From contig JAVLUZ010000154.1 in assembly GCA_036768485.1 (NCBI GenBank), forward strand, positions 29,513,792 through 29,577,791: a stretch of 64,000 nt of DNA. Direction: 5' to 3'. The DNA comes from Mermis nigrescens (lineage: Eukaryota; Nematoda; Enoplea; Mermithida; Mermithidae). Of the stretch, positions 22,883 through 32,259 are shown one piece after another. Both the position numbers and the translations under genes were made by a program. The stretch's first letter is position 1. The number at the start of each line of letters is the position of its first letter. The notes under the pieces were generated by a model, which saw nothing but the letters and a program-made list of their open reading frames with translations, ran no database searches and had not been told where the DNA came from.

Positions 22883-24637
22883 GTTGCAAATGCAAACTCT
22901 GCAATTGCAGCCCGTTGAGCCACAACCGGTGCCCAACGTCACTGCAAACGCGGACCAGCAGCATTTAGCTCGCTTTGCAAATGCTGACTCGGATTCGCGC
23001 GTGCAGCTTGCAACGTCAACGCCAGTCCGTCGTTTGTCTATTCCAGTGCTTCCTTATCAGCAAATCGCGTCAGGTTTATCGCGTCCTACTGTTTCTGTAA
23101 ACGCTGAGCAGCAACATTTAGCTCGTTTTGCAAATGTTGAACTGTCTCCGCAAGTACAGATCGTTTCGCCAGCCATTCAGCCGGCCGTGAACCAAGCTAA
23201 TCCCGTAAATTCTGAACTTCCGCCACTTCATGTGATGCATATTCCGCAGAATCAAATTTTCGTGCCAAATACAGGTGCATCGATCCCACAGGATCAGAAC
23301 CCACCTCAGAATCAACAGAACCGAAGAGTTCACTATCCGGATCAAGCTACTGACTCTCCGCCGGAAAGTCCCAGGCGTCATAGATCTTCTTCAAGACGTT
23401 CACGGCGTCGACATCGTGACACGTCGTCTGATAGTTCAGAGAATACAGGTATTCGCTACCTAGCTGATTCTATGAATAGAGGTCCATTTTTGCAACAAAT
23501 TCAGTACACGATAGCCAATAAGAAGTTTTTTCAAGGTGAAAAAACAGATATTCGTGGATTTTTTCACGAACTTGAGCGATTAGCAAATGGCTATAGAATT
23601 GATGAAAGATCGTGTCTAGATTTGTTGCCATCGTTTTTCGATACCTATACGACTAGATTGTTTCGCTCCCTACCCAACGACGTTCGCGAATCTTATGAAC
23701 TCACGAAACAAGCATTAATTGCAGAGTTTCGGCCTATCGACTCAGATACATTGTTTGATAGATTTCTTGAGCGAAAACAGCACCCATCAGAGTCTGTGAA
23801 CGCTTATTTTTTGGCGTTACGCGAAGATCTCATTCGAGCTCAACCAGAAATTCAAGTTGACTCGATAGCTTTTGAGAAAATGCTCCGTCATCAGCTCAGA
23901 AAAGGGATGAACCCAGATATCGCGAGAAAAGCTTACAAAAGAGCGCCTGAAGCACCGCTTCAAGATTTTCTTCATGCTGCGCGTTGCATAGAGTTTGCGA
24001 ACCTACAGTATGCTTCAGCTAAGCAGCCTACGCCATATTTACCAGCAACTGCCGCTGCAGCATCCAGTAGCGTGTTGCCAAAAAATAATTTTCGGCGTTC
24101 AACGTATAGTCAAAACGAGACCCCCCGTCAATCTACGTCTTTTCGTCAATCGCGTCCAGAGACATCTAATGCTTTAGCGCAACGATATTGCGTGTATTGC
24201 AAACACATGGGCCACACCAGAGATGAATGTTTTCGGCGTCAGCAAAACAACAACCGAAATTACCGCAACAGCGAAGCTCACAATCCTAGTGAGTACGCGA
24301 ATCGATACCGTAGCCAATCCAGGCCAATGTTTCAAAACAATTCATCATCGTGGCGATCGAACTACCGTACTCCGTATAATTCTCGTGTGTTTCAAAACTC
24401 ACAGTATCCATCTACGTCTCAAAATTACGACTCCCGTCAAGATTTTCGACGTCCGAGCAATGATTTTTGGCAAAATTACGGTAATCGCCAGAACTACCGT
24501 AATCCTTACAGTAATACGCGATACTATGACAATGAAAGAAATATGTTTGCAAATAATCGTTTTGCAGAACATTCTCAGAATTATCGCCAGCCGAATAACG
24601 CGTATCGACAATTTCCGCAGCAATCTGTGCGTTCTAA

Positions 24638-27600
24638 CCCCCGGCAGTTACGTATTCGGTATCCTCCACACCCACCGTTACGTTTCCCCCACCGCAACCG
24701 ACCCAACCGTCATCTAATAACGAAAACATCGTAACTTCGTCTGTCTCGACTTCCGAAAATTCGGAACAGCTTTTTGCATCTCAAGCATTTCTCGAAGAAT
24801 ATCATCGTTTACAGAAACGTTTAGCAGTCTACGAAAAGCTAAACTCGCAGGTCAAAACTCAGGATGCAGCTAATAAAACCGTTGTTAGCCATGCATCTAC
24901 GAATTTGCCTACAATCTTAGCAGAAATCAACGGAATAAAGCTCCCTGCGTTAATTGACACAGGATCGCAAGTCACAATGATGACCACAAGCGCTTTTCTG
25001 CGTTTAGGTTTCAAATTGCCACCGAAGCAAGCAGCGCATGTTGTTCATGGAATTGGAAAAATGACAGCAACCGTGCGTTTCACCTATATCATGCATATCA
25101 CAATCGCAGAACAAACCACTCCGGCTGTTGTTTTAGTCATCGATGACTTACCGGAAGATTTGCTTTTAGGCTTCGATTTTTGCAAACAAGCTTTACTTTT
25201 TGTCAACACAGTCGAAGATTGTGCTTTTGCCAATGGTTTTCGTGTCGAATTACTATCCGCAAATGACAAAAAGCATTTACGCGTAAACCCTGATGCGCAA
25301 ACAGCGTGTCCAGTTTGTGCTCGCGTAACTGTTACCGAATCAATTGTCATTCAACCGCGTCACGAAGTTGTGACGCCCGGATATGTTTGTTGTGGTCAAT
25401 TCAATGACGAAATTGCTCTTTTCGAACCTGATAATGATTTCATGCTAAGCAAATCACTGTTCGTCGCACCAGCTATCATCGACACATCAGTCCCTGTTTT
25501 CCCGCTTCGCGTCTGTAACACGTCTAAGTCACCTATCACCATAGATATTGGAGAATTCATAGGTTCTTTAACGACTGAAGCTGAAATTGTGTCTCATGTC
25601 GCCCTATCAGACGATAGAGCACCCGAACTTTTTGCTTCGATCAACAAAGCCTTAAATGGTTCGGCAATAAATGCTCATCAGCAACAGCAGGTTCGTGATC
25701 TGTGCCAGCGTTATTCCTCAATTTTTGCCTTAAAAGGAGAACCCTTAGGCCGAACGCCACTTCTAAAGCATCATATCGATACAGGCGATAGTCCACCTAT
25801 CACAGGAAAAACATATCGCGTCGAACATTCGCGTCGAAAAGCGATGCAAGCAGTTATCGACGAAATGTTAGCTGATAAAGTGATTCGTCCAACTACAAGC
25901 CCATGGGCTAGTCCGTTATTCCTAATCGGTAAAAAGGATGGTTCTTTGCGTCCAGTTGTAGACTATCGTCGCCTAAATGAAGTGACCAAGACCCAAGTGT
26001 ATCCGTTACCTCAAATCGAAGATTATTTCGATGCTCTCGGATCGGCAGCGTATTTTTCTACGCTAGATCTCAAATCAGGTTATTGGCAAATCCCGTTAGA
26101 CAAAGAATCACGGGAGAAAACAGCTTTCATTTGCCCCGTCGGTCACTACGAATTCAATGTGTTACCTTTTGGTCTCAAAAATGCGCCAGCAGATTTTCAG
26201 CGCTTAATGGAATTAGTTCTAGCAGGACTAAACTGGAACAAATGCCTAGTTTACATCGACGATATCATAGTTTTTTCCCGAACTTTTCCAGAACATCTTC
26301 AAGACTTAGAGAAAGTTTTTAAGGCCTTGAGTGACGCAGATTTGCGCATTAAGCCGGACAAATGCCATTTTGCCCACAACGAAGTGCAATTTTTAGGGCA
26401 TAGAATTAGTTCTTTTGGGATCGCGCCAGACCCAACGAAAGTTGCAGATGTCAGAAGTTTTCCGACTCCGAAAAATGTGAAAGGCGTACAAAAATTCCTT
26501 GGCCTTGTCCATTGGTTCAAAAAGTTCGTAAAAGATCTCGCAAAAGTAGCTAAGCCACTTTTCAACTTATTACGAAAAGATATACCTTTTGTTTGGACTG
26601 AAAAGCATCAAGAAGCTTTCGAAAAAATCAAGGATGCTTTCACTTCTCCGCCAATCCTACAATTGCCAAAGTTTGATGATAAACATCAGTTCATATTGAC
26701 AACTGATGCCAGCAACTATGCTTTAGGTGCGATTCTCACCCAAAAGCATCTGCCGTCGGGTAATCGCTTCATACTCAGCTATGCAAGCCGAGTCTTGAAT
26801 TCAGCTGAGTGCAATTACGCCACGTCAGAGAAAGAAGCTCTAGCCGTTGTGTGGGCGATTAAATACTATCGTCACTATCTCTACGGTACAGAGTTCGTGG
26901 TTGAAACAGACCACCAAGCTTTAACATGGCTAATAAACGTCAAAGACCCGTCTAGTCGTCTTCGAAGATGGGGACTCAAGCTTCAAGAATACACGTATAA
27001 AATTGTGTATGTCCCCGGCGCATATAATTGTGCCGCCGATTTACTTTCGCGTCACCCCAAGTATGATGAACATGAGCGAAAGTATAAAGCTGAAAGAAAA
27101 GCAGTTGTGAACTTAGCTAATCTAGAATCCGAGAAATCCGAGTCGGAAGAGGATGATAATCCGCCCGACATACCTACTACGTCAAAAGCGAATAGAAATG
27201 TACCACCGGTATATTATGAAAGAAATATGCTGACAGATGCAGAAAAAGCAGAAATGCTAACGCCAGCTAAACTGTTGGCAGAACAACGACTTGACCCTGA
27301 AATCGTCAAAATCCGCGATTCTCTCGATGATCTTTCCGAGAAGAAGTATCGCGATGAATTTTTCGTCAGTCAAGATCTACTTTTTCGACGTTTTCAACCC
27401 AAACGTAGCCCACAAGTCATCTATCAACTCGTCATACCTAAATCTCTACGTCGTTTTATCCTATCAGAATTTCATGACTCAATTTTTGGTGCTCATTTCT
27501 CAGCCCGAAAAATTTTGCCCAATATCCAAATGAGATATTGGTGGCCAAGAATGGAAAACGATGTCATTGCATGGTGTAAAAATTGCCATACATGTCTGCA

Positions 27601-28843
27601 ACGTAAGATTTCGTCAATTCCAGCATCGGTACCCCTAAAACCGATTGAAGTCAGTGCTCCTTTTGATCTCATCGCATGTGATTGTCTTCACATGCCAAAA
27701 TCTATCTCTGGAAATGATCAAGTTGTAGTTTTCATGGACTATTTCACGAAATATGTAGAAGCATTTCCTGTTTCGGACATAAAAGCTACTACGATCGCAA
27801 ATCTTTTGCTTCGTGAAATCATACCTAGACACGGAGTGCCTAGACGTTTTTTGACAGATCAAGGATCGAATTTTACATCAACGTTAGTTTCTGAAATATG
27901 CAAAATATTGCATATCCAGAAAATTTTTACAACACCATATCATCCCCAATGTGATGGTTTGGTTGAGAGGTATAATCGAACGTTGATTGACTGTTTATCG
28001 AAGCTAAGTGCTCGTGATCAATATGATTGGGAACAGTATCTCCCATTTGCGTTGTTTGCTTATCGAGCAACGCCTCAAGCCTCGACGAATTTATCGCCAT
28101 TTGTCTTACTTTATGGTCGAGAGCCATCTTTTCCGTTAGATATTCAAATCTTGAATGATTTAACCCTTGACCCTGAATCGCCTAACCAAGTTGAAGCGTA
28201 TTTAGCCAGCCTAGTTCACTCCCTACGTGACTTACATGAGGCTGCAGCCATTAATTTAGCGAAAGCGCGTACGCATCAGAAGCGACAATATGATAAAAAT
28301 GTTTCCGAAACAACTTTTTCGGTTAACGATATTGTTTATCTGAATAACAAAGCAGTTATTCCTTCGAACCAAGGCAAGCTTGCTCCTAAGCAAGTGGGTC
28401 CATATCGTATAACTGAACTGCCAACTTCCGAAACAGCTCGGATTGTCTATGTACACAATCCGCTCGTGACTCATTTAGTTCATCGAAATAGGTTATTGCA
28501 ATCGCCAAAATTGCCGTTTTCCGATTTAATTTTGGAGAAACGCGCATATATTCCAGGCGATATTGTACTAGTTCAGGTCCCACGTTGTCCCGTTTGTCCT
28601 GGGATAGTCATAGATTTCTCAGAATTACCGGCTAGTGAACGCCATAAAAAGGAATGCGTTCCCGTCCGTCTACTCGTTATGTCTAAATCCAATCATGCGG
28701 TTCCCCTAAATAACGTTTACCCTTTTTCAGAACCCTATTTTACTCAACTATGTCCGACAAACCGTCAGAAAACTTGGATAACAACCGTCCAGAGTTCAAT
28801 TGCAACGGCCACACGCCGTGCAATGTCACAGAATTCCTCATAG
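24638..28843 (+). CDS. pol: Pol polyprotein: protease, RT, RNase H, integrase
   Basis: The open frame begins at 24638, in -1 relation to gag, and has no early ATG, so it is probably made as a Gag-Pol fusion. Numbering from 24905: aspartic protease with LIDTGSQ (DTG 18-20) and LLLGFDF; reverse transcriptase with FLIGKKDGSLRPVVDYRRL and YIDD at 450-453; RNase H with TTDAS (Asp601) and ETDHQAL (Asp669); integrase with an HHCC finger (His857, His864, Cys894, Cys897) and a DDE triad Asp926, Asp985, Glu1021 (35 residues between the last two). A GPY-type module (KQVGPYRI) near the C-terminus is typical of Ty3/gypsy. All catalytic residues are present, so this ORF looks functional. Its end overlaps ORF3 by 94 nt. 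Confidence 0.97.
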   Translation, partial: PPAVTYSVSSTPTVTFPPPQPTQPSSNNENIVTSSVSTSENSEQLFASQAFLEEYHRLQKRLAVYEKLNSQVKTQDAANKTVVSHASTNLPTILAEINGIKLPALIDTGSQVTMMTTSAFLRLGFKLPPKQAAHVVHGIGKMTATVRFTYIMHITIAEQTTPAVVLVIDDLPEDLLLGFDFCKQALLFVNTVEDCAFANGFRVELLSANDKKHLRVNPDAQTACPVCARVTVTESIVIQPRHEVVTPGYVCCGQFNDEIALFEPDNDFMLSKSLFVAPAIIDTSVPVFPLRVCNTSKSPITIDIGEFIGSLTTEAEIVSHVALSDDRAPELFASINKALNGSAINAHQQQQVRDLCQRYSSIFALKGEPLGRTPLLKHHIDTGDSPPITGKTYRVEHSRRKAMQAVIDEMLADKVIRPTTSPWASPLFLIGKKDGSLRPVVDYRRLNEVTKTQVYPLPQIEDYFDALGSAAYFSTLDLKSGYWQIPLDKESREKTAFICPVGHYEFNVLPFGLKNAPADFQRLMELVLAGLNWNKCLVYIDDIIVFSRTFPEHLQDLEKVFKALSDADLRIKPDKCHFAHNEVQFLGHRISSFGIAPDPTKVADVRSFPTPKNVKGVQKFLGLVHWFKKFVKDLAKVAKPLFNLLRKDIPFVWTEKHQEAFEKIKDAFTSPPILQLPKFDDKHQFILTTDASNYALGAILTQKHLPSGNRFILSYASRVLNSAECNYATSEKEALAVVWAIKYYRHYLYGTEFVVETDHQALTWLINVKDPSSRLRRWGLKLQEYTYKIVYVPGAYNCAADLLSRHPKYDEHERKYKAERKAVVNLANLESEKSESEEDDNPPDIPTTSKANRNVPPVYYERNMLTDAEKAEMLTPAKLLAEQRLDPEIVKIRDSLDDLSEKKYRDEFFVSQDLLFRRFQPKRSPQVIYQLVIPKSLRRFILSEFHDSIFGAHFSARKILPNIQMRYWWPRMENDVIAWCKNCHTCLQRKISSIPASVPLKPIEVSAPFDLIACDCLHMPKSISGNDQVVVFMDYFTKYVEAFPVSDIKATTIANLLLREIIPRHGVPRRFLTDQGSNFTSTLVSEICKILHIQKIFTTPYHPQCDGLVERYNRTLIDCLSKLSARDQYDWEQYLPFALFAYRATPQASTNLSPFVLLYGREPSFPLDIQILNDLTLDPESPNQVEAYLASLVHSLRDLHEAAAINLAKARTHQKRQYDKNVSETTFSVNDIVYLNNKAVIPSNQGKLAPKQVGPYRITELPTSETARIVYVHNPLVTHLVHRNRLLQSPKLPFSDLILEKRAYIPGDIVLVQVPRCPVCPGIVIDFSELPASERHKKECVPVRLLVMSKSNHAVPLNNVYPFSEPYFTQLCPTNRQKTWITTVQSSIATATRRAMSQNSS
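24683..24689 (+). promoter_or_regulatory. Candidate -1 frameshift heptamer TTTCCCC
   Basis: In the gag-pol overlap (24638-24734) the gag codons CGT TTC CCC contain an X XXY YYZ heptamer in the correct phase for a -1 slip into pol. A C-rich YYY is atypical for classic slippery sites, and no downstream pseudoknot was modelled. Confidence 0.35.
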
Positions 28844-31467
28844 CCTTGCATGCGGCAGCTGCACGCTTGCAGCTACGCTCAGGACCTACAGGTCAAGAGT
28901 CCCCACATATTGGGCGTGCCGGCTTCATTGCCGATATAGCGCCTGTAAGCCCGCGTGCTGAACCTCAGCGTTATCGTCGCATCATGGCTCAACGTCATTG
29001 GTATTTTGAGCATTTTGGCAGAGCGCCACTGACTGCGCCATATGTCCCAGCCAGCAATATCCGTATAGTCTTTGTAGATTCGCCCGCACAGTCATATGCG
29101 GCCATAGTCGCTATTCTTGCGCCGATGAACGCCTTAAATGGTCGTTTTCTTTTTGGCTTCGATTCAGAGTTTGTTAATGATCGCGTTTTTCTGCCATATT
29201 CCCAATGGGATGATCAGTATCGGGCCATAAGGGCCACGCATCACGATTCAAACGGTCCATTTGTCCGTTTCATCCAAATCGCGACAGTTCGCGGTCAAGT
29301 TTTTGTGTGGGACGTCGCACAGTTCCCACTTCCGCCTTTTGGCCTACATGAGTTGCTCACCATTCGACTATCAGATGTCGCCTTTGCTTGCCACGGATCA
29401 GACAATGACCGCATAGCATATTTTCATGTGTATGCGACACGTCTTTTTGCTTGGGAACACTATCAGCAAAGTCGCCGTCAGCGTCAGAGGCATCGCGAGT
29501 TATTCGAACGCAACGTGTTCGAGGCTCAAATAATTGATACTCTTCCGCTCGCCAATAATTTCACGAGAACTGTGGCAACCACTCCGGGAAATCATCGTCT
29601 TCAAACGCTTTTACAGTATATGTTCAATCTACAAATTCGTCGGTCAGCCAGAACGGCAGTAGGTCAAGCTTGGAATCGAGCTCCGTTGCCAGATCATATG
29701 GTTCGATATCTAATCACCGATCCACTCGGTGCTCTGGATCTGTATCTTTTGATAGTGCGTCATGCAGTTGATCGCTCATATATCGCTCTAACGGCTCCGA
29801 CCAATAGAGAGCGATTCGCCGGAGATGAAATGTCCGGAAATCAGAAAGTCGAAAAGGATCGAAAATTTGATATGCCTTTGGCTCAAGCCGGCTCAATGCC
29901 TGCAAAATCTAAAGCAGAGCTCGCCAAGAGAATCAAACGCAGAGATATTGCGGAACAGAAAAAGAAGGAAAAGGCTGAAGAATTCAAAAAGGGAAGACGA
30001 GATCGTAGACATTCTAACTCTAGCTTCGATGAGAGCGCAGAGGAATATGACGATGATGATAACGAATCAGACATCGAAATGGTGCAACCAGCTTTCACGT
30101 TAGCACCAGAAGCGTCGCAAGAATCGACTGCATCCTCGTCTCAAGCTCCTTTTGTCTCTGCACCTCCGTCTACCGATGATGATCAGCGCACAAGTGCGCC
30201 AACTTCCGTCTCACGGCCAGATACAGAGCCGAAATATCCTGATAAAGTCTACGAAAATGAAGAAGAAGCCCTCGACTATGATGAAGAAGTTTTTGAAGTT
30301 GTCGACAAAGCTTCCGGAAGTCCAAGTGAAGATGTAGCGGAACCTCCGCAAACATCTCAGCCAGCAATCACGGCTGAAGAAGAAATGATGATGCAAGATC
30401 AGCCGACTTGCAGTTACAAATATCTGATTGTTCCGGAAGGCAAAACGAAAGAAAAAAGCGATCATATTCGAAAATTGGAAGACGAATTTGCTCAAGCCGT
30501 CCACGAAAGATTTTTCAAAGATTTAGAGGTTGTGGACGAATATCACGAAGAACCAAAGGAACGTGCGCCACTGTCGCTTAATAAGCAACAAGCGCAAGAA
30601 TTCGCCCAAAAACGAGATTTCCTTGTGAGCCAGGAAGCTGAACATGCCTATCGGATGTACACAGAAGATTTTCGAGCTCATCTTGTCAATCTTTTGGGAC
30701 AAGAATTCGCTAATCCGCTGATCGAAACTCTAATTGCGAAGGCAAACGAATATATCGAACATATTTTGACTAGTTTCAACAATGTATATCAGGCCAACGA
30801 GCAACAATCATTGCCTAGAGTTGTTTTTAGCGGTCAACAATCCGCGCAAAATATGTCAATCGAAATTCGACCGGCCTTGCCAATCCCGTTTCTCAGCGAA
30901 TTTACGCAACATCCGCGTCCTTTCTACAACGATTCAACTTTTCGTCTAACTCGATTCTACGTCACGACCGGTTCAATGGTCTATGAAGTTGGCTTAGAGT
31001 TCGTAGCCAATCATCCAAGGTTGCTAGAACCACCTCAAATTGTGCGTCGAGCCAACTACACAATTCCGTCGGAATTCTTTCCGCATCGTCTTACGCCTGC
31101 GCCCGACATTCATGCTCCTTTGGCGTTAACAATTCGCCAAATGGCTGATATCTTCAGTTCAATGAACGAATTTTTCGAAGAATACAAGTCGACTTTTCGT
31201 TTCATTCCATCTTTTCAATCAACGACTTTCATGTCAGCGCCACTACTTCTTCAATTTCTCGACAATCGGTTTTTAAGATTCCTATTTTGGTATCGAGAAC
31301 CTCGAATTGCTTGGCGCATGGTCGAACAGATACGACGTATGCTTAGATCAATTTTCGTGGAAAGAGCTTTCAATCCGTTTCCAAAAGAAGTTTTCATCGA
31401 GTTTCCTGAAATTATTGAGACAACAACTGACTTATTTACCGCGCATAAGCGAATCCAGTTAATTTGA
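28750..31467 (+). CDS. ORF3: predicted DEDDy 3'-5' exonuclease fused to acidic linker and unknown C-terminal domain
   Basis: 905 aa, starting at an ATG inside the end of pol (-1 frame). Residues about 130-340 carry the DEDDy/RNase D-like signature: GFDSEF (Asp138, Glu140), ACHGSDNDRIAY (His215, Asp220) and YLITDP (Tyr320, Asp324), in the right order and spacing. Residues about 365-560 are a Lys/Glu then Asp/Glu/Ser-rich low-complexity linker. Residues about 565-905 form a mixed alpha/beta-looking region I do not recognise. There is no signal peptide or clear transmembrane helix, so it is not an envelope protein although it sits in the env position. Family knowledge: DEDDy exonucleases trim 3' ends of RNA or DNA. 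Inference: it could process element RNA or cDNA. A relic with the same Exo II motif in copy B shows it is an inherited part of the lineage. Confidence 0.8.
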   Translation: MSDKPSENLDNNRPEFNCNGHTPCNVTEFLIALHAAAARLQLRSGPTGQESPHIGRAGFIADIAPVSPRAEPQRYRRIMAQRHWYFEHFGRAPLTAPYVPASNIRIVFVDSPAQSYAAIVAILAPMNALNGRFLFGFDSEFVNDRVFLPYSQWDDQYRAIRATHHDSNGPFVRFIQIATVRGQVFVWDVAQFPLPPFGLHELLTIRLSDVAFACHGSDNDRIAYFHVYATRLFAWEHYQQSRRQRQRHRELFERNVFEAQIIDTLPLANNFTRTVATTPGNHRLQTLLQYMFNLQIRRSARTAVGQAWNRAPLPDHMVRYLITDPLGALDLYLLIVRHAVDRSYIALTAPTNRERFAGDEMSGNQKVEKDRKFDMPLAQAGSMPAKSKAELAKRIKRRDIAEQKKKEKAEEFKKGRRDRRHSNSSFDESAEEYDDDDNESDIEMVQPAFTLAPEASQESTASSSQAPFVSAPPSTDDDQRTSAPTSVSRPDTEPKYPDKVYENEEEALDYDEEVFEVVDKASGSPSEDVAEPPQTSQPAITAEEEMMMQDQPTCSYKYLIVPEGKTKEKSDHIRKLEDEFAQAVHERFFKDLEVVDEYHEEPKERAPLSLNKQQAQEFAQKRDFLVSQEAEHAYRMYTEDFRAHLVNLLGQEFANPLIETLIAKANEYIEHILTSFNNVYQANEQQSLPRVVFSGQQSAQNMSIEIRPALPIPFLSEFTQHPRPFYNDSTFRLTRFYVTTGSMVYEVGLEFVANHPRLLEPPQIVRRANYTIPSEFFPHRLTPAPDIHAPLALTIRQMADIFSSMNEFFEEYKSTFRFIPSFQSTTFMSAPLLLQFLDNRFLRFLFWYREPRIAWRMVEQIRRMLRSIFVERAFNPFPKEVFIEFPEIIETTTDLFTAHKRIQLI

Positions 31468-32259
31468 TCGCGCACGGATCCGCCAATCACGTGTCCACTC
31501 GTTTTTCCACGCTATGCCGCTCGCCAACAAATCCAAGGTTATTTGGATATAACTCTTCCAGGCCAATTAGAAGAAATTCGCAACCGCCAAAGCAACCGCG
31601 ACGCGTCTGCGACTCGTACAGACGAGCCGCCCACTAAATTGCGTCGATCTACCGTCGATTTATCTATTGAAGGTCAAATCGCCTTACGCCGTCGTCGCAT
31701 GGAACAAGAGCGACGCGACCGTAGGTCTACGCAGGCTATTGAGGAAACGCCACAATCATTCCATATTCGCCGTACTACCGATTTCGCCATTACCTCTACG
31801 GTTCGTCAGCCAAACGTTTCGTCGCAACCTACCAAACGTCTTACATCGCGTCAACGTCATTATAATCGTGTCGAACGTAGTCGCCAATTACGCCGCGCCG
31901 CTAGAGCCAAACGATCGGCTTCGCAAGCTTCTGCTCAACCGGCGGCCCAACCGTCTGCTTCGGGCCGTCGCAGTCCACGTCCGTCGCGTTTAGACAATCA
32001 TCGCCGTCGCGATTCCGCTGCGCCGCATCGCCCAGCTCTGATGACTGTATCTGTGCCACGCGTTACGGTTACGCAATCGCAGGATCGTTATCCTGTTCAG
32101 CAGCAAATTGCCGCGCCGCATTTTACGCCTATTCCGTCGCGTGGAAACAACCGCGCTCATTCTACGTCGCGCATTACGCCAAATTATTTGCGCACAACTG
32201 ACGGTCGTCGTACCGCTCAGTCGTATTTGCCTCGCGATCAATCGGATCGCCGCAATTGA
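31468..32259 (+). CDS. ORF4: basic Arg/Ser/Gln-rich protein in frame after ORF3 stop
   Basis: The frame continues without any other stop from the TGA that ends ORF3 (31465-31467) to 32259, about 263 codons. There is no in-frame ATG until about 31699. The product is very basic, with RRRRMEQERRDRR, RQLRRAARAKRSASQ and Pro/Ala/Ser-rich spacers, and looks disordered and nucleic-acid binding. No family is recognised. Either it is the C-terminal extension of ORF3, reached by TGA readthrough or separated by a recent nonsense mutation, or it is made from a spliced message. Confidence 0.6.
   Translation, partial: SRTDPPITCPLVFPRYAARQQIQGYLDITLPGQLEEIRNRQSNRDASATRTDEPPTKLRRSTVDLSIEGQIALRRRRMEQERRDRRSTQAIEETPQSFHIRRTTDFAITSTVRQPNVSSQPTKRLTSRQRHYNRVERSRQLRRAARAKRSASQASAQPAAQPSASGRRSPRPSRLDNHRRRDSAAPHRPALMTVSVPRVTVTQSQDRYPVQQQIAAPHFTPIPSRGNNRAHSTSRITPNYLRTTDGRRTAQSYLPRDQSDRRN

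Larger units (their letters stand above)
22177..24734 (+). pseudogene. gag: gag of copy A, interrupted
   Basis: The ATG at 22177 begins MPGKKLAGK, equivalent to MAGKKTLK at the starts of copies B and C. A frame change near 22260-22275, a stop codon at 22473-22475 and a 262-bp MITE (22621-22882) break the N-terminal third. From 22883 the frame is open to 24734. The C-terminal part has a Pro/Gln-rich region, an SR-rich basic stretch (RRHRSSSRRSRRR) and a capsid-like segment with PFLQQIQ and LERKQHP. A CCHC zinc knuckle (CVYCKHMGHTRDEC) starts at 24189, and an Asn/Arg/Tyr-rich tail follows. Gag would form the particle and bind RNA. The open frame from 22878 begins with an ATG contributed by the MITE end, so a shortened product is conceivable. 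Confidence 0.85.

Noticed and set aside
24223..24717. 164-codon Thr/Ile-rich frame overlapping gag
   Set aside because: A shadow frame of the low-complexity Gag C-terminus.
28750..31467. ORF3 as an envelope glycoprotein
   Set aside because: It lies in the env position, but it has no signal peptide, no hydrophobic transmembrane segment and no cysteine-rich ectodomain; the DEDDy motifs explain the N-terminal third better.
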